Origin: Anaerolineae bacterium
Lineage (GTDB): Bacteria > Chloroflexota > Anaerolineae > Anaerolineales > E44-bin32
NCBI GenBank assembly: GCA_011192015.1
Contig: DUET01000064.1
Coordinates: 1 to 64,000, forward strand
Length of the DNA stretch: 64,000 nucleotides
Direction: 5' to 3'
Below the pieces are notes generated by a model. The model was given only the letters and a program-made list of their open reading frames with translations. It did not search any database and was not told where the DNA came from. This document shows, piece by piece, positions 1 to 8,212 of this stretch. Both the position numbers and the translations under genes were made by a program. Numbering within the stretch: position 1 is the first letter of the stretch; every line of letters starts with the position of its first letter.

Positions 1-1
1 A

Positions 2-157
2 CCGGTCTTTGGCCATGGGGTTGAGTACGACCTTGGCCCCACGCTGCCCACACTGCTTGCCTCCTACCATCCCAGCCGGCAGAATACGAACACCGGTCGC
101 CTCACGGAAGCCATGCTCGACGAGGTCTTCCAAAAGATCGCTTCACTTCTCGAGTAG
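2..157 (+). CDS. Uracil-DNA glycosylase, family 5 (UDGb), C-terminal fragment
   Basis: Only the last 51 codons are present; the gene enters from the left edge and ends at the TAG at 155-157. The tail holds a GHG, then [19 protein letters not shown] and a helix rich in Leu and Glu. In family 4/5 uracil-DNA glycosylases the SYHPSxQNTxTGRLT segment is the second active-site motif, with a His that contacts the uracil or phosphate. Family 5 enzymes remove uracil and some other deaminated bases and carry a [4Fe-4S] cluster; the cluster region lies outside the window. Assignment to family 5 rather than 4 rests on the QNTxTGRLT wording. It reads the same way as the EamA gene 59 bases downstream. Confidence 0.85.
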   Translation, partial: PVFGHGVEYDLGPTLPTLLASYHPSRQNTNTGRLTEAMLDEVFQKIASLLE

Positions 158-216
158 AGCTGATCCGCTGGGCCCCGTTCGAGCCACATGAACAGAATCC
201 ATCAGGATGGTGCCAC

Positions 217-1185
217 ATGGGCGACACTCCCGGACACGAAGAAATCACCATCGCAACCAAGAAGCCTGCCCTCGATCCCGTCGGTCTGGTCAATTTAGCG
301 GTCGTCTACGTCGTGTGGAGCAGCACGTACTTGGCCATTCGCATCGCCGTGCGCGAGGGAGCTGGATTCCCGCCTTTCACCCTGGGCTTGCTGCGCATGC
401 TCGCGGCGGGGATCCTGCTGCTCATCTGGGGGAAGATTCGTGGCTCCCGCTTGATCCCCACACGCAAGGAATTCCTTGTCCTCATGGGTTCGGGTCTCCT
501 GCTCTGGCCGATCGCCAACGGGCTGGTCAATTGGGCCGAGCAGCATGCCGACTCCGGCATTGCCGCACTGACCGTGGCTTCCGCGCCGATCTGGACCGCG
601 CTGATCGAAACCATCTTGGATCGGCGCGCCCCATCGCTGCGCCTGATCCTTTCGCTGCTCACCGGATTTTCCGGCATCGTGTTGCTCAGCATGCCCTCCT
701 TGCTTGCAGGAGCAACCGCCGACACGCTGGCCATCCTGGCGCTGCTCTTCGCCTCCTTCTGCTGGTCGGGCGGCTCGGTCCTGCAGAGCCGGCGCCCGGT
801 AGGATTGTCCCCGCGCGTGAGTTCCGGTTTCCAGCACATGATCGGCGGCGCAGGCTTCCTGCTCATCGTACTCCTGTTGCAAGAACCCAAACCCAATCCC
901 ACCCCCAGCGCATGGCTGGCATGGGGTTTCCTGGTGGTGTTCGGATCCTTCATCGCCTTCACCGCCTTCGTCATCTCGCTGCAGAGGCTCCCCATTCGCG
1001 TTACCATGACCTACGCCTACGTGAATCCGGTAGGCGCCATGATCCTCGGAGCCATGATCCTCCAAGAACCCATCACCCTATGGACCCTCGGCGGCGCTTT
1101 CTTCGTACTTCTGGGCGTCGTGGGCGTCTTCCGTGATCGGTTCGTGGAACATGCCCAATCCGCGTCTCGCCCGTCCACGAAGTAG
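217..1185 (+). CDS. EamA/DMT family transporter
   Basis: A 322-residue, very hydrophobic protein with about ten predicted membrane segments arranged as two EamA repeats, which is the usual size and layout of drug/metabolite transporter superfamily exporters. Repeat 1 begins near residue 27 with VVYVVWSSTYLAIRIAV, a typical first helix with the W-S-x-x-Y/F-x motif. Repeat 2 begins near residue 170. The short hydrophilic N-terminus is cytosolic. The substrate cannot be told from sequence; relatives export amino acids, purines or other metabolites. The ATG at 217 was chosen because it opens the hydrophobic core frame, although the ribosome site (GGATGGTG) is weak. Long open frames on the other strand here are shadows. 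Confidence 0.9.
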   Translation: MGDTPGHEEITIATKKPALDPVGLVNLAVVYVVWSSTYLAIRIAVREGAGFPPFTLGLLRMLAAGILLLIWGKIRGSRLIPTRKEFLVLMGSGLLLWPIANGLVNWAEQHADSGIAALTVASAPIWTALIETILDRRAPSLRLILSLLTGFSGIVLLSMPSLLAGATADTLAILALLFASFCWSGGSVLQSRRPVGLSPRVSSGFQHMIGGAGFLLIVLLLQEPKPNPTPSAWLAWGFLVVFGSFIAFTAFVISLQRLPIRVTMTYAYVNPVGAMILGAMILQEPITLWTLGGAFFVLLGVVGVFRDRFVEHAQSASRPSTK

Positions 1186-1455
1186 ATCCAGGAGCCCGCT
1201 GGTCGATCCCGAATCCCCCCACCTGTGTTCAACTCACGGCGGCGCAGCAGGTTGGCATCGACCGTTCCCAAGCTCAGACAGGATTTGATCCCAGGAGCAA
1301 GTTGGCCTAGACTCCGCCACACGCAAGGGAATCCTTCACGCCACAGGTGCAACCTGCCGAATCAAGCGAGCTCTCTCCAACACAAGGTGCGGCTTGCCGT
1401 ATCCCAACACTCTCAAGACCGCTCAGTGAACGATGCGGTGCTCGCTGGAGCCATG

Positions 1456-2400
1456 ATGAAACGACTGCTGCTACCACTCATCCTGCTGTGTTTGGTTCCC
1501 GCCTGCACCGGTGGCGAATCCAACCCCGCATCTACCGCCTCCTCTGCCAATCCCCAACCAATGGCAACCCGTACAGCATCGATCATGACCTCGACACCAA
1601 GCCCCACCGAGACACCGCCACCAACACCGCTTCCGACCGCAACCACCACTCCATTGCCGGACACCTGGCAGGATTGGCCTGTGATCCCCTTCGTCTCATC
1701 CCGCATGGCTGAGATCTACCTGCAGGGCATCGAGGCTGGCAACAATCCCCTCGCCTTCTCGAAGATCGGTGATGGCGAGATCTCGACCAATTGGTTCTTC
1801 AGCCCCTTTGACTACGGACCCCAATTCTACGATCTGGGACCCTACAGCGAGCTGCAGGCCGTGATCGATGCGTTTGCAGGTTCCTTCGCACGACAGAGCA
1901 TGGCCGCCAGGCCCGGCTTCGGAACCGTTCAGGTGCTGGATCCCATGGCGGCTGATTACTCCGTTTGCGATTATGGGGAGACGCCCCTGGAGTGTGAGCT
2001 TCGCCTGCATCAGCCCTCCTTCGCCCTGATCTCGATGGGAACGAGTCAATGCTGGAGGGCGGAGGAATTCGAGACCGGTATGCGCGAGATCCTTCGCATC
2101 CTTCTCGAACACAGCGTGGTGCCCATCCTGAGCACCAAAGGGGACAATCTGGAAGGCAATCACCGCATCAACGAGATCATCGTGGAGTTGGCGCAGGAAC
2201 ATCAAATCCCCCTGTGGAATTTCTGGCTGGCCATTCAACCCCTACCGCGGCATGGTCTGCAGCTCGACCTCGAACACCTCACCTGGGCGACGACGGACCT
2301 GGACAATCCGCAGATCATGCAATGCGCCTGGCCTTGGAGAAATCTGACCGCGCTGCAGGCTCTGGAGGCGGTCTGGAAAGCCGTTCGCTCGCAGCCTTAG
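1456..2400 (+). CDS. Lipoprotein with a degenerate SGNH/GDSL-hydrolase-like domain (probable pseudoenzyme)
   Basis: The protein has a lipobox (LVPAC, Cys17), a Pro/Thr/Ser-rich linker to about residue 70, and a folded domain to the end, so it should sit on the outer face of the membrane. The domain is collinear with the C-terminal domain of the protein at 10801-12288: both have an (A/Y)FSKxGD block, a CxxGETPLxCExRL block and an ALxAxWK/R-like end. The enzyme residues differ. The block I Ser is Gly107 here, the GTND block is GTSQ (195-198), and the DGVHP block reads DLEHL. It therefore probably binds rather than hydrolyses. The second ATG at 1456 is preferred because GGAG at 1447-1450 is correctly spaced; 1453 is the alternative. 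Confidence 0.75.
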   Translation: MKRLLLPLILLCLVPACTGGESNPASTASSANPQPMATRTASIMTSTPSPTETPPPTPLPTATTTPLPDTWQDWPVIPFVSSRMAEIYLQGIEAGNNPLAFSKIGDGEISTNWFFSPFDYGPQFYDLGPYSELQAVIDAFAGSFARQSMAARPGFGTVQVLDPMAADYSVCDYGETPLECELRLHQPSFALISMGTSQCWRAEEFETGMREILRILLEHSVVPILSTKGDNLEGNHRINEIIVELAQEHQIPLWNFWLAIQPLPRHGLQLDLEHLTWATTDLDNPQIMQCAWPWRNLTALQALEAVWKAVRSQP

Positions 2401-2452
2401 CGAGATGAAATACCCGAGCGCGCCGCGTGTAGAAGGCTCAACCACAGACAGG

Positions 2453-2478
2453 GCCCCCTTGTTCGTAAGGGGGCTTTG
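2453..2478 (+). terminator. Rho-independent terminator after the SGNH-like lipoprotein gene
   Basis: An 8-bp perfect stem, GCCCCCTT with AAGGGGGC, around a 6-base loop is followed by TTTGATT. It lies 53 bases after the lipoprotein stop and before the convergent peptidase gene. The T-run is short. Confidence 0.6.
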
Positions 2479-2506
2479 ATTGGAAACGGAGCTGGCAGAA
2501 TCTATC

Positions 2507-4087
2507 TCAACTCACAGATTGAAGGAAGTAGTCTGGATTGAGCGGTTCGCCCGTGGCTGAGATCACATGTTGGCTCCACACCTCGGTAGCCCCGCTCTTG
2601 ATGATGCGTTCTCTCATCCACTGTCCGGCTTCTTTGCGCCCCACGATCCCGCCTACGTCACGGCGCATATGCACACGGAACTGTTCTGCAACCATCCTGC
2701 CCAGTTCATAACTCTGGTAGTAGACCGGCGCCAGAGCGATGTGATACTTCGCCGCCCAATCCGGAGCCATTCGATCAGGTCGTGGCAGAAATTGATAGCG
2801 CTCAGCGAGGTCCCACCAATAGGCATCCAACTCGCTGTCCGGATCGGCGTAGAGTCGCCTCTCGAAGTGGAGCATCACCAGGCTCCAGCGAGTAAAGACC
2901 AGATTCCCGGCTCGTTCGCGCGCCTTACCCGCCTCGGCGTAACGCTTCAGTTCCTCACCGGTAAGCCCCAGGACATGCTCCAGCCATTCGATGTCGCGCG
3001 TCAACGCCCCCATGATGATGGCCAAACCTTCCGTAGTCAGACTGTGCGCTGGAGTGCGCAGCATCCACGGGAGTTCGGGGTCGATGTACTTGTCGTAAAC
3101 CGCATGCCCCAGTTCATGCAGCAGCGTGCTCATCCAGCGCTCGTTGGCCTGCAGATTGTTCAACGTGCGCACGTCTCCCTCTCGATCGATATCGAGGCAG
3201 AAGGCATGCTGGTTCTTGCCCGGCCGTGGATGAAGGTCCGAACCATCGATGATGTCGGCCACATCCATGCCTAGGTCGTCGTAGGTCTGCAATGCCAATT
3301 GGACCAAATCCTTCTGCTCGAAGAGCGCCGCCGTGTCGACATCGCTCCACTCCGGCGAGGCCTGGAAAAAACGATTCTCGAAATGCCAGGGTCGAAGCTG
3401 ATTGATCTTGACGCCGAACCTCTTCGCCCGAGCCGCATCGATTCCTTCCTTCAACCGGGCAAATGGCTGGTCGGTTGCCTTTTCCAGTTCATCGTAGGTC
3501 TTCAACAACGCATCCTCGTCGATCTCGCTGAGTGCGAGCATGCGCGCGAAATGATCCCGGTATCCCTGCGCTCTCGATGCTGCATTGCGCAGCTTCGCCA
3601 ATGCGCGCACTTGATCCGCCACCAGCGCGCCTACTTCCTTGCTCGCCAGCCAGGCCGCTTTCACCTCCTCCGAATCCCGGCTCGTGCGCAAGACGTCATC
3701 CAATTCGTTGTCGCTGAACCGCCTGCCGCCGATTTCGGGTCGGTGGTTGTAGAAATGCCCTCGCACCTCGGCTTGCAAGGCCGTCACCTGCTCGATCGTG
3801 GCCTCATCCTGCTGTGCCTTAGCAGCAGAGAGGTACAGGCGTTCGATCTCCCGCGCCAGGATGGGATCTTTCGCCGCCCCCGATTCATTCAGCCGTTTGG
3901 CGATCGCAAATCGCTCCGGATCGGACCAGAATCGCATCAACGCCGTCTGCGCTTCTTTCTGGCGTTGATTGGCCTTTTCGGTCCCCATTGTCGCCGCATC
4001 CCACATTGCCAGCGCGTAGACCTTGCGCAGAGGCTTGAATTGCGCTTCGATCTCGCGCGCGAAGGTTTCGGCTTCGTTACTCATCAT
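2507..4087 (-). CDS. Gluzincin zinc metallopeptidase, M2/M3-like (peptidyl-dipeptidase/oligopeptidase family)
   Basis: A mostly helical protein of 526 residues with no signal peptide, so probably cytosolic. The zinc site is HELGH at about residues 324-328, with a candidate third ligand Glu353 in LTTEGLA, 29 residues after the first His; this spacing fits gluzincins (clan MA). The LRNAASRAQGY segment around residue 195 and the long helical N-terminal half resemble M2 (ACE-like) and M3 peptidases, which cut short peptides. Which of the two families is uncertain. The start at 4087 has a good GGAGG-AAGAG ribosome site; an in-frame extension to 4303 has no support. Several ORFs on the + strand here are shadows. 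Confidence 0.75.
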   Translation of the reverse strand: MMSNEAETFAREIEAQFKPLRKVYALAMWDAATMGTEKANQRQKEAQTALMRFWSDPERFAIAKRLNESGAAKDPILAREIERLYLSAAKAQQDEATIEQVTALQAEVRGHFYNHRPEIGGRRFSDNELDDVLRTSRDSEEVKAAWLASKEVGALVADQVRALAKLRNAASRAQGYRDHFARMLALSEIDEDALLKTYDELEKATDQPFARLKEGIDAARAKRFGVKINQLRPWHFENRFFQASPEWSDVDTAALFEQKDLVQLALQTYDDLGMDVADIIDGSDLHPRPGKNQHAFCLDIDREGDVRTLNNLQANERWMSTLLHELGHAVYDKYIDPELPWMLRTPAHSLTTEGLAIIMGALTRDIEWLEHVLGLTGEELKRYAEAGKARERAGNLVFTRWSLVMLHFERRLYADPDSELDAYWWDLAERYQFLPRPDRMAPDWAAKYHIALAPVYYQSYELGRMVAEQFRVHMRRDVGGIVGRKEAGQWMRERIIKSGATEVWSQHVISATGEPLNPDYFLQSVS

Positions 4088-4376
4088 CTCTGCTCTTCCT
4101 CCAGGAAACGCCGATTTCGTCTGGGGGGCAGTATAGCAGAGGCTGTGCCCTTCGCACCCAAAGGGTTCTCGAAAATGCCGACATCCTCCTGGGGAAATGA
4201 GGAGGCAGTACGGCGCATATCCTGTTAAATCGGATACGAAGCGCGGCATGCCCTCCGGCGCCGGGTCCCTCGCTCTGCGGGTTCCGTTCCTCCCGTGTCT
4301 CATTTCGACCTGAGGCTGCTGCCGCCCTGCACTCCCAAAGCAAGGAAGGGATGATAAGAACTATGGGGAAATCGAC

Positions 4377-4404
4377 TTGGGCTCTGCGCCACCTGGTATA
4401 GAAT
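4377..4404 (+). promoter_or_regulatory. Possible sigma-A promoter and structured leader for coaBC
   Basis: TTGGGC (4377-4382), a 16-base spacer and TAGAAT (4399-4404) give a moderate promoter match, which would make a leader of about 100 bases before coaBC. The leader contains GC-rich complementary blocks at 4411-4445 and a 7-bp hairpin (4481-4500) ending 14 bases before the start codon. The rest of 4088-4376, between the two divergent genes, holds no gene that I can support. Confidence 0.4.
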
Positions 4405-4514
4405 AGGGATGCCCCGCCGGTCCTGCTGCTGCAGGCCAGGGCGGCATGGACCCGCGCTGATTACGAACTGCGTTCTCATACTCGCCGCCGATTCGGCGAG
4501 AAAGTTGGACCTTT

Positions 4515-5756
4515 ATGATAACCAACCACACGATCCCGCTTCTCGAAAACAAGCGCATCCTGCTCGGTATCACGGGCTCGATCGCCGCCTACAAATCCGC
4601 CGAGCTGGCCTCCCGCCTGACGCAATCCGGCGCCCTGGTGGACGTCATCCTCAGCCAGGCCGCATGCGAATTCGTGAGCGCCCTAACCTTCCAATCCATC
4701 ACCGGCCGGCGTGCCTACACGGATGAGGATCTGTGGGGGCATGAGGCCCACATACTGCATGTGGGGCTCGCGGATGGCGCCGCCCTCTACGCCATTGCCC
4801 CTATTTCCGCCAACACCATCGCCAAGCTCTCCCACGGCATCGCCGATACGCTGCTCACCGTCACTGCGCTGGCCATCCGCTGCCCGTTGCTGATCGCTCC
4901 CGCCATGGACGCCGGTATGTTCGAGCACGAAGCCACGCAAGCCAACTTGGCTTTGCTGCGCGAGCGCCAGGTGACCGTGGTCGGGCCTGCGCCGGGCCGC
5001 TTGGCCTCAGGCCAGATGGGCATCGGCCGCATGAGCGAACCCAAGGAGATCTTCGGACACATGCGCCTGCTGCTGGGCCAAAGCGGCCCCCTTGCCGGGC
5101 GCAAGGTGGTTGTCACCGCCGGAGGCACCCAGGAGCCGATCGATCCCGTTCGTGCCATTACCAATCATTCATCCGGCAAGCAGGGCTTCGCCCTGGCGCA
5201 GGCCGCTTTGGATCGAGGCGCCGAGGTGACGCTCATCTGCGGCCCAACAGCGCTCGACACGCCCACCGGCGTCTCACGCCTGGATGTCTGCACGGCCGAG
5301 GAGATGGAGAAGGCGGTACTCGAATCCATCCCCGAAACCGATGTGCTCTTGATGGCCGCCGCCGTGGCGGATTTCCGCCCCGTGCAGATCTCCAGCCAGA
5401 AGGTCAAACGCGGCAAAGGCGTGCCGGAACTCAAGCTGGAACCCACGGTGGACATCCTGGCTCAAGTGACCAAACAGCGAAACAAGAAGGGCTGGCCGCG
5501 CATCGTGGTCGGCTTCGCAGCCGAGAGTGAGAACCTGGTCGAGCATGCGCGCAGCAAACTGAACAAGAAGGACCTCTCCCTGGTCGTGGCCAACGACATC
5601 ACCGCCAGCGATTCCGGATTCGGCGTCGATACTAATCGCGTCACGCTCCTCGACCAAGGCGGTGGGGTGGAGAAGCTGCCGCTTTCCAGCAAGACCCACG
5701 TGGCCGGCGTGGTCCTGGACCGCGTGGTGAGCATGCTGCGCGGCGATCAGAAATAG
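4515..5756 (+). CDS. coaBC: Bifunctional phosphopantothenoylcysteine decarboxylase / phosphopantothenate-cysteine ligase
   Basis: Performs two steps of coenzyme A synthesis: CoaB joins cysteine to 4'-phosphopantothenate using CTP, and CoaC (FMN) decarboxylates the product. At 413 residues it has the normal fused length. The CoaC half (about 1-180) starts with KRILLGITGSIAAYKSAEL, has the catalytic His in HVGLADGA (His82) and the APISANTIAK flavin loop. The CoaB half (about 190-413) has KVVVTAGGTQEPIDPVRAI, the NHSSGKQG loop and a lysine-rich KVKRGKG segment. A GGA(CC) ribosome site precedes the ATG. It is not in an obvious operon; the next gene starts about 250 bases later and I see nothing else in that gap. 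Confidence 0.95.
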   Translation: MITNHTIPLLENKRILLGITGSIAAYKSAELASRLTQSGALVDVILSQAACEFVSALTFQSITGRRAYTDEDLWGHEAHILHVGLADGAALYAIAPISANTIAKLSHGIADTLLTVTALAIRCPLLIAPAMDAGMFEHEATQANLALLRERQVTVVGPAPGRLASGQMGIGRMSEPKEIFGHMRLLLGQSGPLAGRKVVVTAGGTQEPIDPVRAITNHSSGKQGFALAQAALDRGAEVTLICGPTALDTPTGVSRLDVCTAEEMEKAVLESIPETDVLLMAAAVADFRPVQISSQKVKRGKGVPELKLEPTVDILAQVTKQRNKKGWPRIVVGFAAESENLVEHARSKLNKKDLSLVVANDITASDSGFGVDTNRVTLLDQGGGVEKLPLSSKTHVAGVVLDRVVSMLRGDQK

Positions 5757-6004
5757 GAACCGGAAACGCCCATCCTCCGGCAACTGGTTGTGGAACCTAA
5801 AGACCGAGATATGCGGCGGTTGCGCCGGAACACCGGCTTCGATGTGACTAACCCTTTCCAGCATGTAGACTCATCATCCGCAAAATCCAAACAGGCGTAG
5901 TACCTGCTCCTCATTTTCCCAGCGTTCGTTTGCGTTCTTTCAGATCTACACAGAAAAATACCTATGCAGTTGAATCATCAGCAGGTATCCCAGGAGATCC
6001 CATC

Positions 6005-6826
6005 ATGAGCAATTCCCGTAAAGGTAAACTGCTCCTCGGCACCCAGGGATTCTCCTTCGACGATTGGGTAGGACCCTTCTATCCCGAGGGCACGCCCAAG
6101 CGCCGCTACCTCGAAGCCTACGCCCAGAGATTCCCGAGTGTGGAGATCGACTCCAGCTTCTACGGCACGCCGCGCGCCACGACCGTGCAAAGCTGGCACG
6201 ACCGCACGCCCGATCACTTCCGCTTCTCCGCCAAGTTCCCACGCCTGATCACGCATGACAAGAAACTCGAACAGGCTGAGGCAGACGCCCACGCCTTCGT
6301 GGACACGATGCAAATCCTGCATGAGAAGCTGGCTGTTCTCATCCTGCAGTTCGCTTACGACTTCTCACCCGATCTCTTCGAGCGTCTGGAGGTCTTTCTG
6401 GACATCCTGCCCGGGGATGTGCGCTACGCCGTCGAAGTGCGCAATCGGAAGTGGTTGACGCCCGAATTGAGCGGCATGCTCTCGGATCGCAACATGGCCC
6501 TGGTGCTGCAGGACCTGCATACCATGCCCAAGCTGGATTGGATCACGGCGGATTTCACGCTCATCCGCTGGCTCGGCCGGCGCAAGGATGTCTCCCGCTT
6601 TGACGGAATTCAGATCGACCGCACAACCGTCCTGGAAGGGTGGGCGGAAAAGGTGCGGCGCTTCATGGAGGGCGGCGTGGATGTCTATGGATACTTCAAC
6701 AACCACTTCGCCGGCCACAGCCCCGCCAGTGTGCGGCAGTTCGCGGATCTGATGGACATTACGCTGGAAACCAACGCAGATGCCGGCAAGGAAATTGCGC
6801 TACGCGAGGAGAAGGATGATGCCTGA
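6005..6826 (+). CDS. DUF72 domain-containing protein (TIM-barrel, YecE-like)
   Basis: The hallmark DUF72 pattern is present: GTQGFSFDDWVGPFYP near the N-terminus, VEIDSSFYGTP, FRFSAKFPRLITHDKKL, YAVEVRN and a C-terminal YGYFNNHFAGHSP. The family has a TIM-barrel fold and no established reaction. The start at 6005 has AGGAG at 5992-5996 with 8-base spacing, so the upstream in-frame extension to 5930 is not used. The stop overlaps the start of the AlkD-like gene, so the two are co-transcribed, and the GNAT gene follows without a gap. Confidence 0.88.
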   Translation: MSNSRKGKLLLGTQGFSFDDWVGPFYPEGTPKRRYLEAYAQRFPSVEIDSSFYGTPRATTVQSWHDRTPDHFRFSAKFPRLITHDKKLEQAEADAHAFVDTMQILHEKLAVLILQFAYDFSPDLFERLEVFLDILPGDVRYAVEVRNRKWLTPELSGMLSDRNMALVLQDLHTMPKLDWITADFTLIRWLGRRKDVSRFDGIQIDRTTVLEGWAEKVRRFMEGGVDVYGYFNNHFAGHSPASVRQFADLMDITLETNADAGKEIALREEKDDA

Positions 6827-7613
6827 GATCGAGTCATTGCTCGCCGACCTGCCCGCAGTTCCAAACCCCGCTGAAGTTTTAACCGTCGTCGAGCGCGCAT
6901 TCGAAACCTTTGCCGATCGTGGCGACTATGGAAAGATGATCCGGGTGGTAGTGCCTGGTGTGGAAAAGGTGTATGGCGTTCGTGTGCCCGTGCTGCGGAA
7001 ACTTGGCAAAGGCATCCGAGCGGCATACAAGCAGGATCAGGCCGCCCTCGAAGCGCTGGCGCTGGAATCCTGGGCTCGAGGCAGCCGGGAGCACGAGATC
7101 CTGGCCCTGGTGCTGCTCAAGTATGTCAAAGAGCTTACGCCTGCGGAACGCTGGTCAATGGGTTTGCGCTTTCTACCCCGGGTGAAACATTGGGAAGCGT
7201 GCGACCAACTCTGTGGATCGCTTCTGGGGGATGCCTTGGCTCAGGATGCGGGTTACATGGATGAGCTCGAGACATGGATCGAGGATGACAACTTCTGGAT
7301 TCGACGTGCCGCGCTGGTGACGACGGTGCTCCTTCGCCGCAGCAAGCATCCTCCTGAAGTGGCTTTGGACCTGGATCGAAGAACGCTCGCCATGTGCGAG
7401 GCCTTGTTGGACGATCGTGAGGGATACATCCGCAAGGCCGTGGATTGGGCGATCCGCGAGACGATCAAGCGACGCTACGATCTGGGTTGCGAGTGGATGA
7501 TGACCCAAGCCTTATCCAATCCTTCTCGTACGGCGCGCAGCACGCTCAAGCTGGCTTCCAAGAAGCTCGACGATGCCGATCGGCAGGCGTTCTTATCGAA
7601 GCTGGGAGTATGA
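6819..7613 (+). CDS. DNA alkylation repair protein, AlkC/AlkD-like HEAT-repeat glycosylase family
   Basis: A helical-repeat protein of about 264 residues matching the AlkD family: an N-terminal region with GVRVPVLRKLGKGI, a central WARGSREHEILALVLL, and WEACDQLCGSLLG followed by WIEDDNFWIRRAALVTTVLLRR, the typical run containing the conserved W-D and W-x-R-R-A signatures. AlkD enzymes remove alkylated purines without base flipping. The ATG at 6819 was chosen because AGGAG (6807-6811) is 7 bases away; 6816 is equally in frame. It overlaps the end of the DUF72 gene and runs directly into the GNAT gene, so this is a three-gene operon. Confidence 0.85.
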   Translation: MPEIESLLADLPAVPNPAEVLTVVERAFETFADRGDYGKMIRVVVPGVEKVYGVRVPVLRKLGKGIRAAYKQDQAALEALALESWARGSREHEILALVLLKYVKELTPAERWSMGLRFLPRVKHWEACDQLCGSLLGDALAQDAGYMDELETWIEDDNFWIRRAALVTTVLLRRSKHPPEVALDLDRRTLAMCEALLDDREGYIRKAVDWAIRETIKRRYDLGCEWMMTQALSNPSRTARSTLKLASKKLDDADRQAFLSKLGV

Positions 7614-8192
7614 ATGTTGAACGATGACGCCGAAAAACCGCCCGCAGGAAGGAATCGCCTGGTTGAGCTCAGACCCCCCGTGGAAGCGGATGCCCAGGAC
7701 CTCTTCCCACTGCTCAAAGGTACTTCGGTGACGGACACCCTCGCATGGGATGGACCGCTGTCCTTGACAGAATATCGTCGAGGGTTACACGAACGTGGCG
7801 CCCAGGTGGCCGCAGGCTTGAAACACTTCTTCACCATCGTGGAGGTCGGTTCGGGTCGCGCCATAGGCTCCTGCGACGTGCGCCTGGACGAGGATGGCAG
7901 CCGTGCCATGATGGGACTGTGGATCGGGGAACCCTATCAGGGAAAGAAGCTCGGTACGGCTGTGATCGCGGAATTAGCATCCTACGCATTCGAGACCTTG
8001 GGCGTGAATCGTCTCGAAGCGGAAGTGTTTGTGGGCAACCTGAGAAGCAGGCGGGCTTTCGAACGCAACGGATTTGTCCTCCTTCAAACTAACCCCGCTG
8101 CGGTCGTCAAACGAGGCGTGCCGGTGGACGAGTGGAGGCTGGGGCTGGAACGAGAGGCATGGGAGAGGCGGACAACCAGCCTCTCCCCTTAG
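7614..8192 (+). CDS. GNAT family N-acetyltransferase (RimJ/RimL type)
   Basis: A 192-residue acetyltransferase. It starts with VELRPPVEADAQDLFPLL, the usual RimJ/RimL opening. The acetyl-CoA site (motif A) is MGLWIGEPYQGKKLGTAVIAEL, close to the consensus W-x(n)-GxGxG/A, and is followed by LGVNRLEAEVFVGNLRSRRAFERNGF, the conserved N-x-x-S-x-x-x-x-x-x-K/R-x-G-F motif. Relatives acetylate N-termini of ribosomal proteins or small amines; the substrate here is unknown. The ATG follows the upstream TGA at once, implying translational coupling with the AlkD-like gene. Confidence 0.88.
   Translation: MLNDDAEKPPAGRNRLVELRPPVEADAQDLFPLLKGTSVTDTLAWDGPLSLTEYRRGLHERGAQVAAGLKHFFTIVEVGSGRAIGSCDVRLDEDGSRAMMGLWIGEPYQGKKLGTAVIAELASYAFETLGVNRLEAEVFVGNLRSRRAFERNGFVLLQTNPAAVVKRGVPVDEWRLGLEREAWERRTTSLSP
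8161..8187 (+). terminator. Hairpin overlapping the 3' end of the GNAT gene
   Basis: GGGAGAGGC and GCCTCTCCC form a 9-bp perfect stem around a 9-base loop, ending just before the TAG stop at 8190. It sits between convergent genes and may act as a terminator, but no T-run follows. Confidence 0.35.
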
Positions 8193-8212
8193 AAGATCCT
8201 CGATTCACCTAG

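Noticed and set aside
207-1136. Open frame of 309 codons overlapping the EamA gene
   Set aside because: It is rich in Arg, His and Pro with no membrane segments, as expected from an off-frame reading of a transporter.
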